Assembly (NCBI RefSeq): GCF_001418135.1
Contig: NZ_LIPQ01000138.1
Location: 1 to 37,416 of the forward strand
Source of the DNA: Streptomyces aureus
GTDB taxonomy: Bacteria; Actinomycetota; Actinomycetes; Streptomycetales; Streptomycetaceae
Direction: 5' to 3'
Length of the DNA stretch: 37,416 nucleotides
The position numbers and the translations under genes are program-made. Numbering within the stretch: position 1 is the first letter of the stretch; each line of letters opens with the position of its first letter. Of this stretch, positions 24,098-32,964 are shown in pieces. The notes beneath the pieces are model-generated. The model did no database searches. It saw only the letters and a program-made list of their open reading frames with translations, and was not told the origin of the DNA.

Positions 24098-26170
24098 ATG
24101 ACAGGTGGGCGAGAGAAGCTCGTGGAGCGGCTGCGGCAGGCCGGACTGGACGTCGTGGAGGGAGATCGGGTCGAGGAGGTCATGAGGCCCTGGGCCGCGT
24201 GGCGACCGGTCATCTCGGGCAACGCCACACCGACGGTGGCCGTACGGCTGGACGCTCCGGAGCTGGTCGCCGAGCTCAACAGGCAGTGGTACCGGCTGGC
24301 GGTCGAGCTCGGGATCATCGGCGCGGACGGCACCTTCCTCATCGACGTCGCCGGCACCTGGTCGGACCGCACGCCCCGGCGCTGGACACGGGTGCGGCTC
24401 ACCGAACGGTGGGACCTCGCCGGTGTCCTCGGTGAGCGGCCCGGCCGGCCCGAGTTCGTCACGCTCTCCGCGGACGGCGACGCCCTGATCGGGGCGACCA
24501 CCGAGGAGTACGACGTCTGGCTCGTCGCGCTGGACCGCTTCAAGGAGCGGCAGGAAGCGGAGGCGCGCGCCGCGGCCGACGAGACCGCCGAGCAACGGGC
24601 AGCCGCGTGGCAGTGGTTGTTCCGCGGGCCAGGACCTTCGGTGGGCGTGCGTGACGAGTGGGCGCACGGGCTGGCGCACAACCCCGCCATCTCCGAGGAC
24701 CTTCGCGCGGGTCTCCTGGGCCTGACCCACCACCTTCTGTGGCGTGCTCTCCCGGCGTCGGTCGTCGAGGCCGCGATGGTCCACCCGGAGTGGCAGGTGC
24801 GCGCGTTGCTCGCCGAGGTCCAGCCGAACATCACCGCTGAGCAGTGGACCCGCCTGATCCTGGGCGAGCCGGATGCCCGGAGGCGGTGGGTCCTCACGCT
24901 GCTCGCGGCAGACCGGCGCGTCGAGCTCACCGGCACCGCGTACGCCCGACTCACCGCGGATCCGTCCGCGAGGACGCGACATGAGGCAGCGCGGCTGACC
25001 GGCCTGCCCGCCCGCCTCCTCGCGGTGCTGGCCCGCGACGTCGATCCCTCCGTACGCGCCTCGGCGTGCCGTGGGACGGCCTGGTCGCAGCTGGACAGCT
25101 CTCTCCGGCTCGCGCTGCTCGACGACCCCGACGGCAAGGTCCGCGTCGCGGCACGCCTCCGGCACCACCAGGAGCACCCCCTGTCCCGGTCCGTCTACGA
25201 CTCCGAGGGCCTCGGGACGAGCGACGCCGTGAGGACCTGCCGGCTCGCGCGCGACCTCGCCGGACATCTGGCCCATCACGGCGACCTCAGCCGGCGCCGT
25301 GACCTCGCGGGCAACCCGTGGCTGGAGAGTGACCTGGTCGCCGTTCTCGCCCGGGACCCCGACGAGAGCGTCCGGTTCTCGGTCTCCACGCGCCCCGATC
25401 TCACCGAGGAGCAGCGGGCGGGCATCGCCGTCGACTTCGATCCGAGTACGCGCTCCAACTCCCTCGACTGGGTCGTGGCGCTGCACGAGGACCCCGACGC
25501 CATGCGGCGCCTGGGGGCCTCCTCGCACCCCCTCGTACGCAGAAGCGTCGCGCGGGCCAGGCGCCTGCCGCCGGACGTCGTCGAGTCGCTCGCGCGCGAC
25601 GAGGACCGCGTCGTGCAGCTCTTCCTCGCCGAGTCGTGCGACGACGCGCCCGCCGAGATGCTGCTGCGGGTGTGGCAGTGGTGGAACGGGAGTCTCAGCA
25701 CACCCGACCGTCCCCACGGCCATCCGAACTTCCCCCGCCGCGACCTGGTCCGTCACGCCGACGACCCGAACCCGCGGATGCGCCAACTCGCCCTGGACGA
25801 CCAGGAGTCGACAGTCGAGCTCGTCGAGCGCTTCAGCCGGGACAGCAACGAGGAGGTCCGGCTGCGGGCCGCGACCGACGCCCGGCTGACGCCCGCGTCG
25901 GCGGTGCGGCTGCTCGACGACCCGTACGAGCAGATACGGCGCGCGGCCGCCAGGCACCCGCGACTCCCGGCGCGGACCCTGGTGCCGTTGCTGCGCAACG
26001 AGGACACCGCGTACGCGGCTGCCCAGAACCCGGGACTGCCCGAGCCGGTCATCGCACGGATGATCCAGCTGATGCGGCGGCTTCGGGCCGAGGCCGGAGC
26101 CGGGGCCGGGGACGCCGTCGGGCCCGCTGCCGAGGCCTCGGCCGGGGCGCGGATCGAGTCTCGTCCATGA
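24098..26170 (+). CDS. LRV/HEAT-like helical repeat protein
   Basis: The 690-residue cytosolic protein starts at ATG 24098, nine bases behind AGGA; GTG 24092 is an alternative. The N-terminal 170 residues (LRQAGLDVVEGDRVEEVMRPWA, TVAVRLDAPELVAELNRQWY) are not recognised. From about 190 on there are many short helical repeats of the type HNPAISEDLRAGL, RDVDPSVRASACRG, RDPDESVRFSVSTRPDLTEEQ, DDPNPRMRQLALDDQ, DSNEEVRLRAATDARLTPASAVRLL, which fit leucine-rich-repeat-variant/HEAT-like solenoids. Such proteins bind partners rather than catalyse. No signal peptide or membrane helix is seen. It ends in an Ala/Gly-rich tail. Confidence 0.8.
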   Translation: MTGGREKLVERLRQAGLDVVEGDRVEEVMRPWAAWRPVISGNATPTVAVRLDAPELVAELNRQWYRLAVELGIIGADGTFLIDVAGTWSDRTPRRWTRVRLTERWDLAGVLGERPGRPEFVTLSADGDALIGATTEEYDVWLVALDRFKERQEAEARAAADETAEQRAAAWQWLFRGPGPSVGVRDEWAHGLAHNPAISEDLRAGLLGLTHHLLWRALPASVVEAAMVHPEWQVRALLAEVQPNITAEQWTRLILGEPDARRRWVLTLLAADRRVELTGTAYARLTADPSARTRHEAARLTGLPARLLAVLARDVDPSVRASACRGTAWSQLDSSLRLALLDDPDGKVRVAARLRHHQEHPLSRSVYDSEGLGTSDAVRTCRLARDLAGHLAHHGDLSRRRDLAGNPWLESDLVAVLARDPDESVRFSVSTRPDLTEEQRAGIAVDFDPSTRSNSLDWVVALHEDPDAMRRLGASSHPLVRRSVARARRLPPDVVESLARDEDRVVQLFLAESCDDAPAEMLLRVWQWWNGSLSTPDRPHGHPNFPRRDLVRHADDPNPRMRQLALDDQESTVELVERFSRDSNEEVRLRAATDARLTPASAVRLLDDPYEQIRRAAARHPRLPARTLVPLLRNEDTAYAAAQNPGLPEPVIARMIQLMRRLRAEAGAGAGDAVGPAAEASAGARIESRP

Positions 26171-26299
26171 TCCGCACGCTCCATCGGGGTGATCACTCGT
26201 TCGTGAGTTTCCCCTCGTCCGCGCCCGCCATCCCGCGACGCTGTCATTCGCGGCGCGCGACCGCGTCGCCGTATCGGTGCGGTGTGGAGGGAAGTCGGC

Positions 26300-26578
26300 A
26301 TGACGCGGGAAACGAGGCGCCGCGAGAGTCCCGGTGAGCAGGCGGTCCTCCTGGTCGCCGGGCTGGCCGATGTGGCCGTGGGCACGCTGGGGTCCGCACT
26401 CGGAGTCTTACGGGGGCTGGCCCGACGCTCGGACGCGGCGGAGCTGGTCTCGGAGGCCGAGCGGGATCTGACCGCGCGTGGGCGCCTCGTCCTGGACCGC
26501 TACGCGGCCGCGCCCCCGGCGCATCTGGAGATTCTTGCCCGGCACGCCCTGGCCGAGCGGGCGGGCGAGAGTGGCTGA
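26300..26578 (+). CDS. Small helical protein of the prenyl operon
   Basis: The 92-residue product starts at ATG 26300, nine bases behind GGAGGG; the longer GTG start at 26282 is less likely. It is helical and amphipathic: EQAVLLVAGLADVAVGTLGSALGVLRGLARR could be a membrane-active or hairpin segment, followed by a charged helix and a C-terminal LEILARHALAERAGESG. I do not recognise the family. Its stop overlaps the polyprenyl synthase start by eight bases, so the two are translationally coupled and probably work together. Confidence 0.75.
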   Translation: MTRETRRRESPGEQAVLLVAGLADVAVGTLGSALGVLRGLARRSDAAELVSEAERDLTARGRLVLDRYAAAPPAHLEILARHALAERAGESG

Positions 26579-27623
26579 GGGGTGGGAGTCGGCCGCGTTC
26601 AAGGCGCGTGTCGACGAGGTCCTGCACCGTTTCGTCGCCGAGGAGGCCGACCTGCTGGCCGCGGTCGACCCGACGCTCGGTCCGGTGGCCGAGCAGTTGG
26701 AGGCGTCGGTCGCGGTCGGGAAGAGGCTGCGGGCGGCGTTCTGCTACTGGGGCTGGCGGGCGGCCCGGCAGCCCGACAGCGACGCGTTGGTGCGGGCGGC
26801 GGCCTCCATGGAGCTGGTGCACGCGGCCGCCGTCGTGCACGACGACCTCATCGACGACAGTCCACTGCGGCACGGGCGGCCCACCGCCCACGTGGCCCTC
26901 CGGGACGCCGTACGGCACCACCCGCGGGCCGCGGACGCCGCCCGGTCCCTCGCGATGCTCGTCGGGGATCTGCTCATGTCGCTCGCCGGGCAGCTGTTCG
27001 CCACCAGCGGTCTGCCCGCCGCCTACCTCGGCCGGGCCCGTCCGCTGTGGGCGGCGCTCGCCCGCGATCTCGTCGCCGGTGAGTGTCTTGAGATCCTCCA
27101 CACCGGTGTCACCCCGGACACGACGGCATCGCTGAAGGTGATCCGCTACAAGACCGCCAAGTACACCGTGGAGCAGCCTCTGTTGATCGGCGGTGCACTC
27201 GCCGGGGCCGGCGACCGGCTGCGCGAGGGGTACAGCGCCTACGGGCTGCCGCTGGGCGAGGCGTTCCAGCTCAGGGACGATCTGCTCGGCCTGTTCGGCG
27301 AGACGCGGCACACCGGCAAGGCCAACACCGATGACGTACGCGGTCATCGGCCCACCGCGCTCCTCGCGGAGACGTGGCGCATCGCCGGCGCCGACGCGCG
27401 TGAGCGGCTGCGCGCCCTGCTGGGGCGGCACGACCTCGACGACGAGGGTCTGGAGGCCGTACGCGACGTGATGCGGCGGCTCAAGGCGCCCGACCGGGTC
27501 GAGAGCATGATCGCCGCCAGGGTCGAGGAGGCGCTCGGCGCACTCCATGAGCTGGACGTACCCGCGCCTGCGGCCCATGCCCTGACCGGCTTGGCTCATT
27601 CGGCCGCGGTCCGCCTGTCCTGA
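26571..27623 (+). CDS. Polyprenyl diphosphate synthase family protein
   Basis: The 350-residue protein starts at GTG 26571 within the end of the small gene. The first aspartate-rich motif is intact: HDDLIDD with Asp91, Asp92 and Asp95. The second reads RDDLLG (Asp236, Asp237, Gly240) rather than DDXXD, a common variant in actinobacterial enzymes. GKRLRAAFCYWGW (about 57) and KTAKYTVEQPL are the expected substrate-binding segments. It joins isopentenyl diphosphate to allylic diphosphates; chain length cannot be read reliably, but Met81 and Leu83 ahead of the first motif are small to medium. It is followed by an oxygenase gene, not a terpene cyclase. Confidence 0.93.
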   Translation: MAEGWESAAFKARVDEVLHRFVAEEADLLAAVDPTLGPVAEQLEASVAVGKRLRAAFCYWGWRAARQPDSDALVRAAASMELVHAAAVVHDDLIDDSPLRHGRPTAHVALRDAVRHHPRAADAARSLAMLVGDLLMSLAGQLFATSGLPAAYLGRARPLWAALARDLVAGECLEILHTGVTPDTTASLKVIRYKTAKYTVEQPLLIGGALAGAGDRLREGYSAYGLPLGEAFQLRDDLLGLFGETRHTGKANTDDVRGHRPTALLAETWRIAGADARERLRALLGRHDLDDEGLEAVRDVMRRLKAPDRVESMIAARVEEALGALHELDVPAPAAHALTGLAHSAAVRLS

Positions 27624-27699
27624 CCCGGGTCGGGGAAGCCGGACCTGCCACCGCCTCTCCTCTCCTCCCCTCCCTCACGCAGATACGAAGGAACCCCCC

Positions 27700-28863
27700 G
27701 TGCTCCACACCGAGACATCGATGAACGCCCTCCGGCAGAGCGGCGACGAGCTCGCCGACGCCACCGTCGCCGCTCTCTTCGAGCGCGGCGAGATGGGCAC
27801 CTTCAACACCTTGATGCGGTTCTTCTCCACGGCCGGCGCGCCCGTTCCGGACGGGCTGCCCGATGTCGCCAGGGAGTACCTGGAGGCCACGAGCGCCCCG
27901 CCGGCCTGGGTGGACTGGGACGAGATGGAGCGTGCCCGGCTGTTCTTCATCGACAACAACGTGCACATCGCCACCGCCCTGTCCTTCGCCTCCATGCCCG
28001 CCTGCTATCTCGTCCCCCACGTGGCGAAGCTGCTGTCGACGACCCACGGTCTGAACTACCCCTCGACGCGGATGGCGGCGACCGGCCAGTTCACCGTCCA
28101 TCTGATGCGGCCCGATGCCTTCGAGGCAGGCAGCCGTTTCATCCCCGCCGCGCAGAAGGTCCGTCTGCTCCACGCCTCCATCCGCCACCACCTCACGCGC
28201 GAGGACCGCTGGGACTCCGGGGCACTGGGGGTGCCGATCTGCCAGGAGGACATGATCGGCGGGCAGATGTTCTTCTCGCTGCTCGTCCTCGACAGCCTGC
28301 ACCGCCTCGGCATCCACATGTCACAGGAGGGAGCGGAGGCGTACTTCTACGCCTGGCGTGTGGTCGGCGCGATGCTCGGCGTGGACCAGGAGGCCGTACC
28401 CAAGTCCCTCGACGAGGCGCGCCGGTTCCTCGACCAGTACATGATCCGGTACATGGGGCCGTCCCCCGAGGGCGCGCACCTGACCCGGCAGCTCATCGAG
28501 CTCTACGAGGACATCGTGCCCGGGACGCTGCTCGACCCGGTCGTGGCCGCTCTCGTCCGGTACCTCATCGGCGACACGAGCGCCGACTGGCTCGAGGTTC
28601 CCAGCACGCCCTGGGACACGGTGGTCAAGGCCGTGCCCCACCTCCTGGGCGTACTGGAGACCATCGAGGACCGCTCACCGCTCGGCGCCTGGGCCCTCGA
28701 CCGGCTCGGGCACCTCACGACGGTCTTCGAGCTGTCCTCGCTCACCCGGGGGCGCGTCATGCATTACGCCGTCCCCGAACATCTCAGGAAGGAGTACGGC
28801 GTCCCCGACGCACCGTCCCGTACCCGTCGCTGGACTCCACCGGCGGCCACGCTCTCTCCGTGA
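27700..28863 (+). CDS. MpaB/Lcp-type (DUF2236) haem oxygenase
   Basis: The 387-residue protein starts at GTG 27700, behind GAAGGA. It belongs to the DUF2236 family that contains rubber oxygenase Lcp and the fungal prenyl-cleaving MpaB. The family core is visible: KVRLLHASIRHHL with His158, the probable axial haem ligand, and the flanking Arg; then GVPICQEDMIGGQMFFSLLVLDSLHRLGI and the YFYAWRVVGAMLGV segment. No signal peptide is seen, so unlike secreted Lcp it should act inside the cell. Together with the prenyl synthase 76 bases upstream it may oxidise or cleave an isoprenoid chain. Confidence 0.88.
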   Translation: MLHTETSMNALRQSGDELADATVAALFERGEMGTFNTLMRFFSTAGAPVPDGLPDVAREYLEATSAPPAWVDWDEMERARLFFIDNNVHIATALSFASMPACYLVPHVAKLLSTTHGLNYPSTRMAATGQFTVHLMRPDAFEAGSRFIPAAQKVRLLHASIRHHLTREDRWDSGALGVPICQEDMIGGQMFFSLLVLDSLHRLGIHMSQEGAEAYFYAWRVVGAMLGVDQEAVPKSLDEARRFLDQYMIRYMGPSPEGAHLTRQLIELYEDIVPGTLLDPVVAALVRYLIGDTSADWLEVPSTPWDTVVKAVPHLLGVLETIEDRSPLGAWALDRLGHLTTVFELSSLTRGRVMHYAVPEHLRKEYGVPDAPSRTRRWTPPAATLSP

Positions 28864-28898
28864 GGCGGGCCCACCGCGGTCGCTGCCCTGACCGCCCG

Positions 28899-29723
28899 TC
28901 AGTCGTTCCCCTCGTGGTGCGGCAGCACCCCTTCCGCTCCCGGGACGGGAACGAAGCCGCCGTCGGCCCGAATCTTCGCGACGAGCCGTCCGAGTTCGGT
29001 CAGGGTGTCCTCGCCGAGCAGCGAAGGGTTCGCTTCGAGCAGCAACGCGACGTGTTCCCCGATGCGCTGAGGCGTGAGGTCGTCCGTCGTCCCCAGCTCC
29101 ACCGGACCGTCCTCCCCCTCGTCCACGACCCGGGCGTTGCGCAGCAGCCGGAGCTGCCCATCGCTGTACACCCTGGCCACCACAGCCGCAGCGAACCGCT
29201 TCCGCGCCTCCGCGCCGCTCATGGTCGTCCGCTGATCGCCGGAAGTGGTGACGACCTCCTGCGGTTCCTCCGTGCCCTCAGCCCGGCGGTCACTCGTGCG
29301 ACTTCGTGCCACGCTGCTCCACTTCGCTTTCACGGACGGGAGCGCCTGGTCGTTCCACTTGGCCTTCACTGCCGGAAGCGCGTGTTCGTTCCACCACTTC
29401 CTGACGTGCGGCGCGGCCTTCTCCGCCAGTCTGAGGCTGATCTGGACGAGCACCTCGGCGAGGAACTCCGCGTTCTCTCGACGTTCCTGTGCTCGGGCCT
29501 CCGACTCGTGCCGGTCGTGGTCGAGCCCGTCCTGTGGGTACGCCGTCACCGGATCGGGCTCGTCGTCCTCCTTCAAGAAGATCTCGGCCTGACCCACCTG
29601 GTTGGTGTCGGGGTCACGTGTCATGCCGCGATGAGCGCCCGCGGTCTTCCTCGACCGCGCGAAACGCGCGCCCTTCCGGACTCTGACGATGGCCTCGTAC
29701 TCGTCGTACTCGCTGCTGTCCAT
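28899..29723 (-). CDS. Hypothetical protein with internal 12-residue repeat
   Basis: The 274-residue protein starts at ATG 29723 behind GGTGGGG. It is very hydrophilic. The first 80 residues are acidic (KEDDEPDPVTAYPQDG), residues about 85-145 are helical and contain two copies of a 12-residue unit (NEHALPAVKAKW and NDQALPSVKAKW, DNA repeat 29319-29390), and the C-terminal 100 residues (GAEARKRFAAAVVARVYSDGQ, LTPQRIGEHVALLLEANPSLLGEDTLTELGRLV) look folded. I do not recognise a function. It is convergent with the oxygenase gene and divergent from the isomerase-like gene. Confidence 0.75.
   Translation of the reverse strand: MDSSEYDEYEAIVRVRKGARFARSRKTAGAHRGMTRDPDTNQVGQAEIFLKEDDEPDPVTAYPQDGLDHDRHESEARAQERRENAEFLAEVLVQISLRLAEKAAPHVRKWWNEHALPAVKAKWNDQALPSVKAKWSSVARSRTSDRRAEGTEEPQEVVTTSGDQRTTMSGAEARKRFAAAVVARVYSDGQLRLLRNARVVDEGEDGPVELGTTDDLTPQRIGEHVALLLEANPSLLGEDTLTELGRLVAKIRADGGFVPVPGAEGVLPHHEGND
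29319..29390 (-). repeat. Two-copy 36-bp tandem repeat inside the hypothetical gene
   Basis: 29319-29354 and 29355-29390 are related 36-base units, encoding the 12-residue repeat with ALPxVKAKW. Confidence 0.8.
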
Positions 29724-29981
29724 GCCCCACCTTCGACCTGCGGGATGCCCTGCGGCCGCCGCCCGCGCCCCGGGAGCGACGCCCCCGACACTGTACGTTC
29801 CGGCCGCCGTTCGTCCGGCGGATCGCCAGATGTGGCCTCCTGGCGGAGGTGACCGGATGCATCCCCGCCGGCCTCCTGGGATGGGGGTTGACGCTGGAGG
29901 TGATCGGAGCGCGGAACCACTGTCGCCACGCCACTACCCGACGGTAACCTTCGTGGCTCGTCAGCGACTTGGGGGAGCTGT

Positions 29982-30839
29982 ATGGGCACCGTCACGAGGT
30001 TCGACGCCGTCGCGGAGCACGAGAGGACCCGTGCCGCGCTGAGGGCCGTGGTCCCGCGCCTGGTTCGGCTCCTGCGGGATGTTCCGGACCTGGAAGCGGC
30101 GTCCGGGGTCCCCGTGTGGACGGTGGGGGACGTCGGCGCACATCTCGCGGGCGTGCACTTCGCGTACTCCGCCGGTTTCACCGACGAGGCCGTGGAGTGG
30201 GACGCCCTCCTCCCGACGGGCGACGGTTCGTTCAGCGAGCGGATCGCGGCCGTGAACGCCACGTCCGTCGGCCTCTTCGTCGGCGAGGAGCGCGCCCGTA
30301 TCGGTGATTTCATCGCCGAGCGGAGCGAGACGTTCCTCCGGGTCACCGAGGGACTCCCACCCGACACCCCTGTCAACGCCCCCTGGTTGGGGAAGGATCC
30401 GGCCCTCACGCTGGCGGCCGCGACCGGTCTGATGCTCAGCGAGAGCCTCGTACACGGCCTGGACATCGCCCGCGGCGCCGGGCTCCCCTGGGCGATCGGC
30501 CCCGCCGAGGCGGGCCTGGTGCTCGGTCAGTCGATGCCGACGATGATGCCGCTGGGCCTGGACGCGGAGAGGGCGCGGGGCGTCAGCATCGCGTTCGAGC
30601 TGGTCATCAAGGGCGGGCCCCGGCTGGCGGTCGTCGTCGAGAACGGAGCGGCGACCGTGACCCGTGACGCCCCGCCGCGCGCGTACGACTGCCGGATCAC
30701 GGCGGAACCGGTCGCGTTCCTGCTGGTCTCCTTCCGCCGCATGCCCGTGTGGAAGGCGATCGCTCACGGCCGGATGCGGGCCGGCGGCCGCAGGCCGTGG
30801 CTCGCCATGCGGCTCGGCGAGCTCATCGGCAGTCCCTGA
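29982..30839 (+). CDS. Mycothiol-dependent maleylpyruvate isomerase-fold protein
   Basis: The 285-residue protein starts at ATG 29982 behind GGGGGAG. The N-terminal half has the MDMPI_N (DinB-like) motifs: WTVGDVGAHLAGVHF with metal-ligand His, and SESLVHGLDIARG with the second His cluster. The C-terminal part (about 200-285, FELVIKGGPRLAVVVENGAATVTRDAP) resembles the SCP-2-like domain often attached. Family members use mycothiol in aromatic or sulfur-compound metabolism; the substrate here is unknown. It stands alone, divergent from the hypothetical gene. Confidence 0.88.
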   Translation: MGTVTRFDAVAEHERTRAALRAVVPRLVRLLRDVPDLEAASGVPVWTVGDVGAHLAGVHFAYSAGFTDEAVEWDALLPTGDGSFSERIAAVNATSVGLFVGEERARIGDFIAERSETFLRVTEGLPPDTPVNAPWLGKDPALTLAAATGLMLSESLVHGLDIARGAGLPWAIGPAEAGLVLGQSMPTMMPLGLDAERARGVSIAFELVIKGGPRLAVVVENGAATVTRDAPPRAYDCRITAEPVAFLLVSFRRMPVWKAIAHGRMRAGGRRPWLAMRLGELIGSP

Positions 30840-30899
30840 TCCGAGGGACGTACGACGGTGTTCGCCTTCTTCACGGCGGTCGGCGGTTTCGACGGCATC

Positions 30900-31832
30900 T
30901 CACAGGTCGCGCCTCTGCACTCCGACGGTCGCCAGCGCCGCCGTGCCCAGCGTCCACGCCGCGTAGACCGTCCAGGCTCCGCCGGTGCTCCAAGGGAAGT
31001 CGGACGGGGAGGGAGTCCCGACGTCCACGAGTCGGGTCCACGCACGGAAGGGCAGGGCGTGGCTCGCGAGCGCCGACCCGTAGCGGCCGTCTGTGAGGAC
31101 GTTGGGCAGGACCAGGACGACCGCGACCGTCGTGATCATGGTGGCCGCCGTGTGACGGACGACGGTTCCGATCGCCAGCCCCGCCAGCGCGCACACAGGA
31201 GCGAGCAGCGCCGAGGCGAGCACCACGCGCTGGGCCCCCGGGTCGCCGAACGACACGCCCACACCCCGGCCTCCGAGGATCGTCTGGGTGAGGACGAACG
31301 AGGCTCCGGCGACGAGCGCGCCGAAGACGGTCGCCACGGCCGCGACGACGACGGCCTTCGCCGCCATCACCGAGCGACGGGCGGGAACGGCCGCGAAGGT
31401 CGTACGCGAGGTGCCCGTGCTGTACTCCCCCACCATGGCGAGAGCGCCGACGGCCCCGAGCGCGATCACCATGACCATGGCCGCGTTTCCGGTGAAGGCG
31501 ATCTGCAGGGGGATGCCGTCGCGAACGAAGTCGGCCCGGTCCCCCGCGTTCTCTTCGGTCCAGTACGTGTACGTGTCGTACGCGGTACCCACATTGAAGG
31601 CGATCACGGCCAGTGCCGCGGCGCCGTAGGCGATCCAGGTCGAGCGGAGCGAGCGGAGTTTGATCCACTCGGAGGCGACGAGGTCGAGGAAGCGGGGGCG
31701 GGGCTCCTCGTTCACGCAGGTTGCGGGGGCGAGTGGCGTCGACGTCGACGTCGACGTTGACGTTGACGTTGACGTCTGTGTCGGCGTTGACGTCTGTGTC
31801 GGCCTCTGAGTCGGCGTCGGGGTCGGGTTCAT
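30900..31832 (-). CDS. ABC-2 type transporter permease with low-complexity N-terminus
   Basis: The 310-residue protein starts at ATG 31832, overlapping the ATPase stop by four bases. Residues 1-45 are almost only Thr, Pro, Ser and Gln (MNPTPTPTQRPTQ, then repeated TS), coded by a hexanucleotide repeat. The rest has DLVASEWIKLRSLRSTWI, the usual ABC-2 permease start, and about six membrane helices (IAYGAAALAVIAF, MVMVIALGAVGALAMVGEYSTGTSRTTFAAVPARRSV, VFGALVAGASFVL, VLASALLAPVCALAGLAIG, ATMITTVAVVLVLPNVL, and the last near the C-terminus). It likely exports a peptide or small molecule with the ATPase next to it. Confidence 0.88.
   Translation of the reverse strand: MNPTPTPTQRPTQTSTPTQTSTSTSTSTSTSTPLAPATCVNEEPRPRFLDLVASEWIKLRSLRSTWIAYGAAALAVIAFNVGTAYDTYTYWTEENAGDRADFVRDGIPLQIAFTGNAAMVMVIALGAVGALAMVGEYSTGTSRTTFAAVPARRSVMAAKAVVVAAVATVFGALVAGASFVLTQTILGGRGVGVSFGDPGAQRVVLASALLAPVCALAGLAIGTVVRHTAATMITTVAVVLVLPNVLTDGRYGSALASHALPFRAWTRLVDVGTPSPSDFPWSTGGAWTVYAAWTLGTAALATVGVQRRDL
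31738..31803 (-). repeat. Hexanucleotide microsatellite in the permease gene
   Basis: Six tandem hexamers (GTCGAC three times, then GTTGAC three times) at 31738-31773, followed by GTCTGTGTCGGC-GTTGAC-GTCTGTGTCGGC, i.e. an 18-bp unit twice (31768-31803). In frame it encodes Thr-Ser dipeptides. Confidence 0.9.
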
Positions 31833-32740
31833 CGGGGTTCTCCTGCGAGGTACTGGACGCTGTCGGCGGTGAGTTCCATGAACACGTCCTCCAGGGACGC
31901 GGACCGGGTCCTCAGCGCGCGCAGCGGGACGGCGTGTTCCAGGGCGATCTCACCGATCCGGTCCGCGGTAAGGCCCGTGACGGTCAGCTCGTCGCCCGCT
32001 TCCCGGTCCACCACCGCGCCCTCGGCCAGCAGTCGTTCCCGCAGTACGGCCGTCGCGCGCGTGCTGACCTGAACGCTCCCGCGGGCGCCTCGCGCGGAGA
32101 AATCCGCGAGGCTCTCCGCCGCGATCAGCTCGCCCCGCCCGATGACGATCAGCTGGTCGGCGGTGTGCTCCATCTCGGACATCAGATGGCTCGACACGAA
32201 TACGGTGCGGCCCTCGGCGGCGAGCCGCCGGAACAGCTCGCGCACCCACTTCACGCCCTCGGGGTCGAGGCCGTTGAGCGGCTCGTCGAACAGCAGCACC
32301 GGCGGGTCGCCCAGCAGCGCGGTCGCGATGCCGAGCCGCTGCTTCATGCCGAGTGAGAATCCCCCGATACGGCGCCGGGCGACGTCGGCGAGACCGACCT
32401 CCCGCAGCACCTCCGGCACCCGCCGGCGTGGGATGCGGTTGCCGCGTGCGAGCGCGGACAGCTGCGCCAGCGCGCTCCTCCCACCGTGCGCGTCGTGCGC
32501 GTCGAGGAGCGCGCCGACGTGACGCAGGCCGCGGGGCCGTTCGCGGAACGGGCGACCGTTCACGGTGACCGTGCCGCTGCTGGGAGCGTGCAGGCCGAGG
32601 ATCATCCGCAGCGTCGTGCTCTTGCCCGCGCCGTTGGGGCCGAGGAACCCGGTCACCTGGCCCGGGCGCACGGTGAAGGACAGCTTGTCGACGGCGGTCG
32701 TGTCGCCGTACCGCTTGGTGAGTTCGTTGACTTCGATCAC
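31829..32740 (-). CDS. ABC transporter ATP-binding protein
   Basis: The 303-residue protein starts at GTG 32740 and has every ATPase motif: Walker A GPNGAGKST (about 33-41), the Q-loop region LRHVGALLDAHDAHG, signature FSLGMKQRL (about 138), Walker B VLLFDEPLNGLDPEG and H-loop VSSHLMSE. The C-terminal 90 residues (RGSVQVSTRATAVLRERLL ... SLEDVFMELT) are the regulatory extension seen in bacteriocin/drug-export ATPases of the BcrA/CcmA type. It pairs with the overlapping ABC-2 permease. The ribosome-binding site is weak (GGGAGGG is too far away). Confidence 0.93.
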   Translation of the reverse strand: MIEVNELTKRYGDTTAVDKLSFTVRPGQVTGFLGPNGAGKSTTLRMILGLHAPSSGTVTVNGRPFRERPRGLRHVGALLDAHDAHGGRSALAQLSALARGNRIPRRRVPEVLREVGLADVARRRIGGFSLGMKQRLGIATALLGDPPVLLFDEPLNGLDPEGVKWVRELFRRLAAEGRTVFVSSHLMSEMEHTADQLIVIGRGELIAAESLADFSARGARGSVQVSTRATAVLRERLLAEGAVVDREAGDELTVTGLTADRIGEIALEHAVPLRALRTRSASLEDVFMELTADSVQYLAGEPR

Positions 32741-32964
32741 ACGAACAAGGTGCCGTCGCGCGGCCCTCCCTGTCGTCCGACCGCCGCCGACAGTTCACGG
32801 CGCCGGAAGTCGCCCCTGGTCGTACAGCCTCGGTCGACCACCTGCTCCCACCACGCCGTCCCTCGCGCGCCGCGCAGCCACTCTGTGGCCACCACGGTGG
32901 CCCTCGTCTTCGGCCCCCTGGCCGGAAACCTCGCCGGTCCCGGGGGCGGGACGAACGTCGACCC

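Noticed and set aside
21197-25957. A 1586-codon open frame on the minus strand
   Set aside because: It is antisense to the secreted hydrolase and the repeat protein, and its composition (Gly, Arg, Val, Asp rich, no motifs) is the usual shadow of GC-rich codons.
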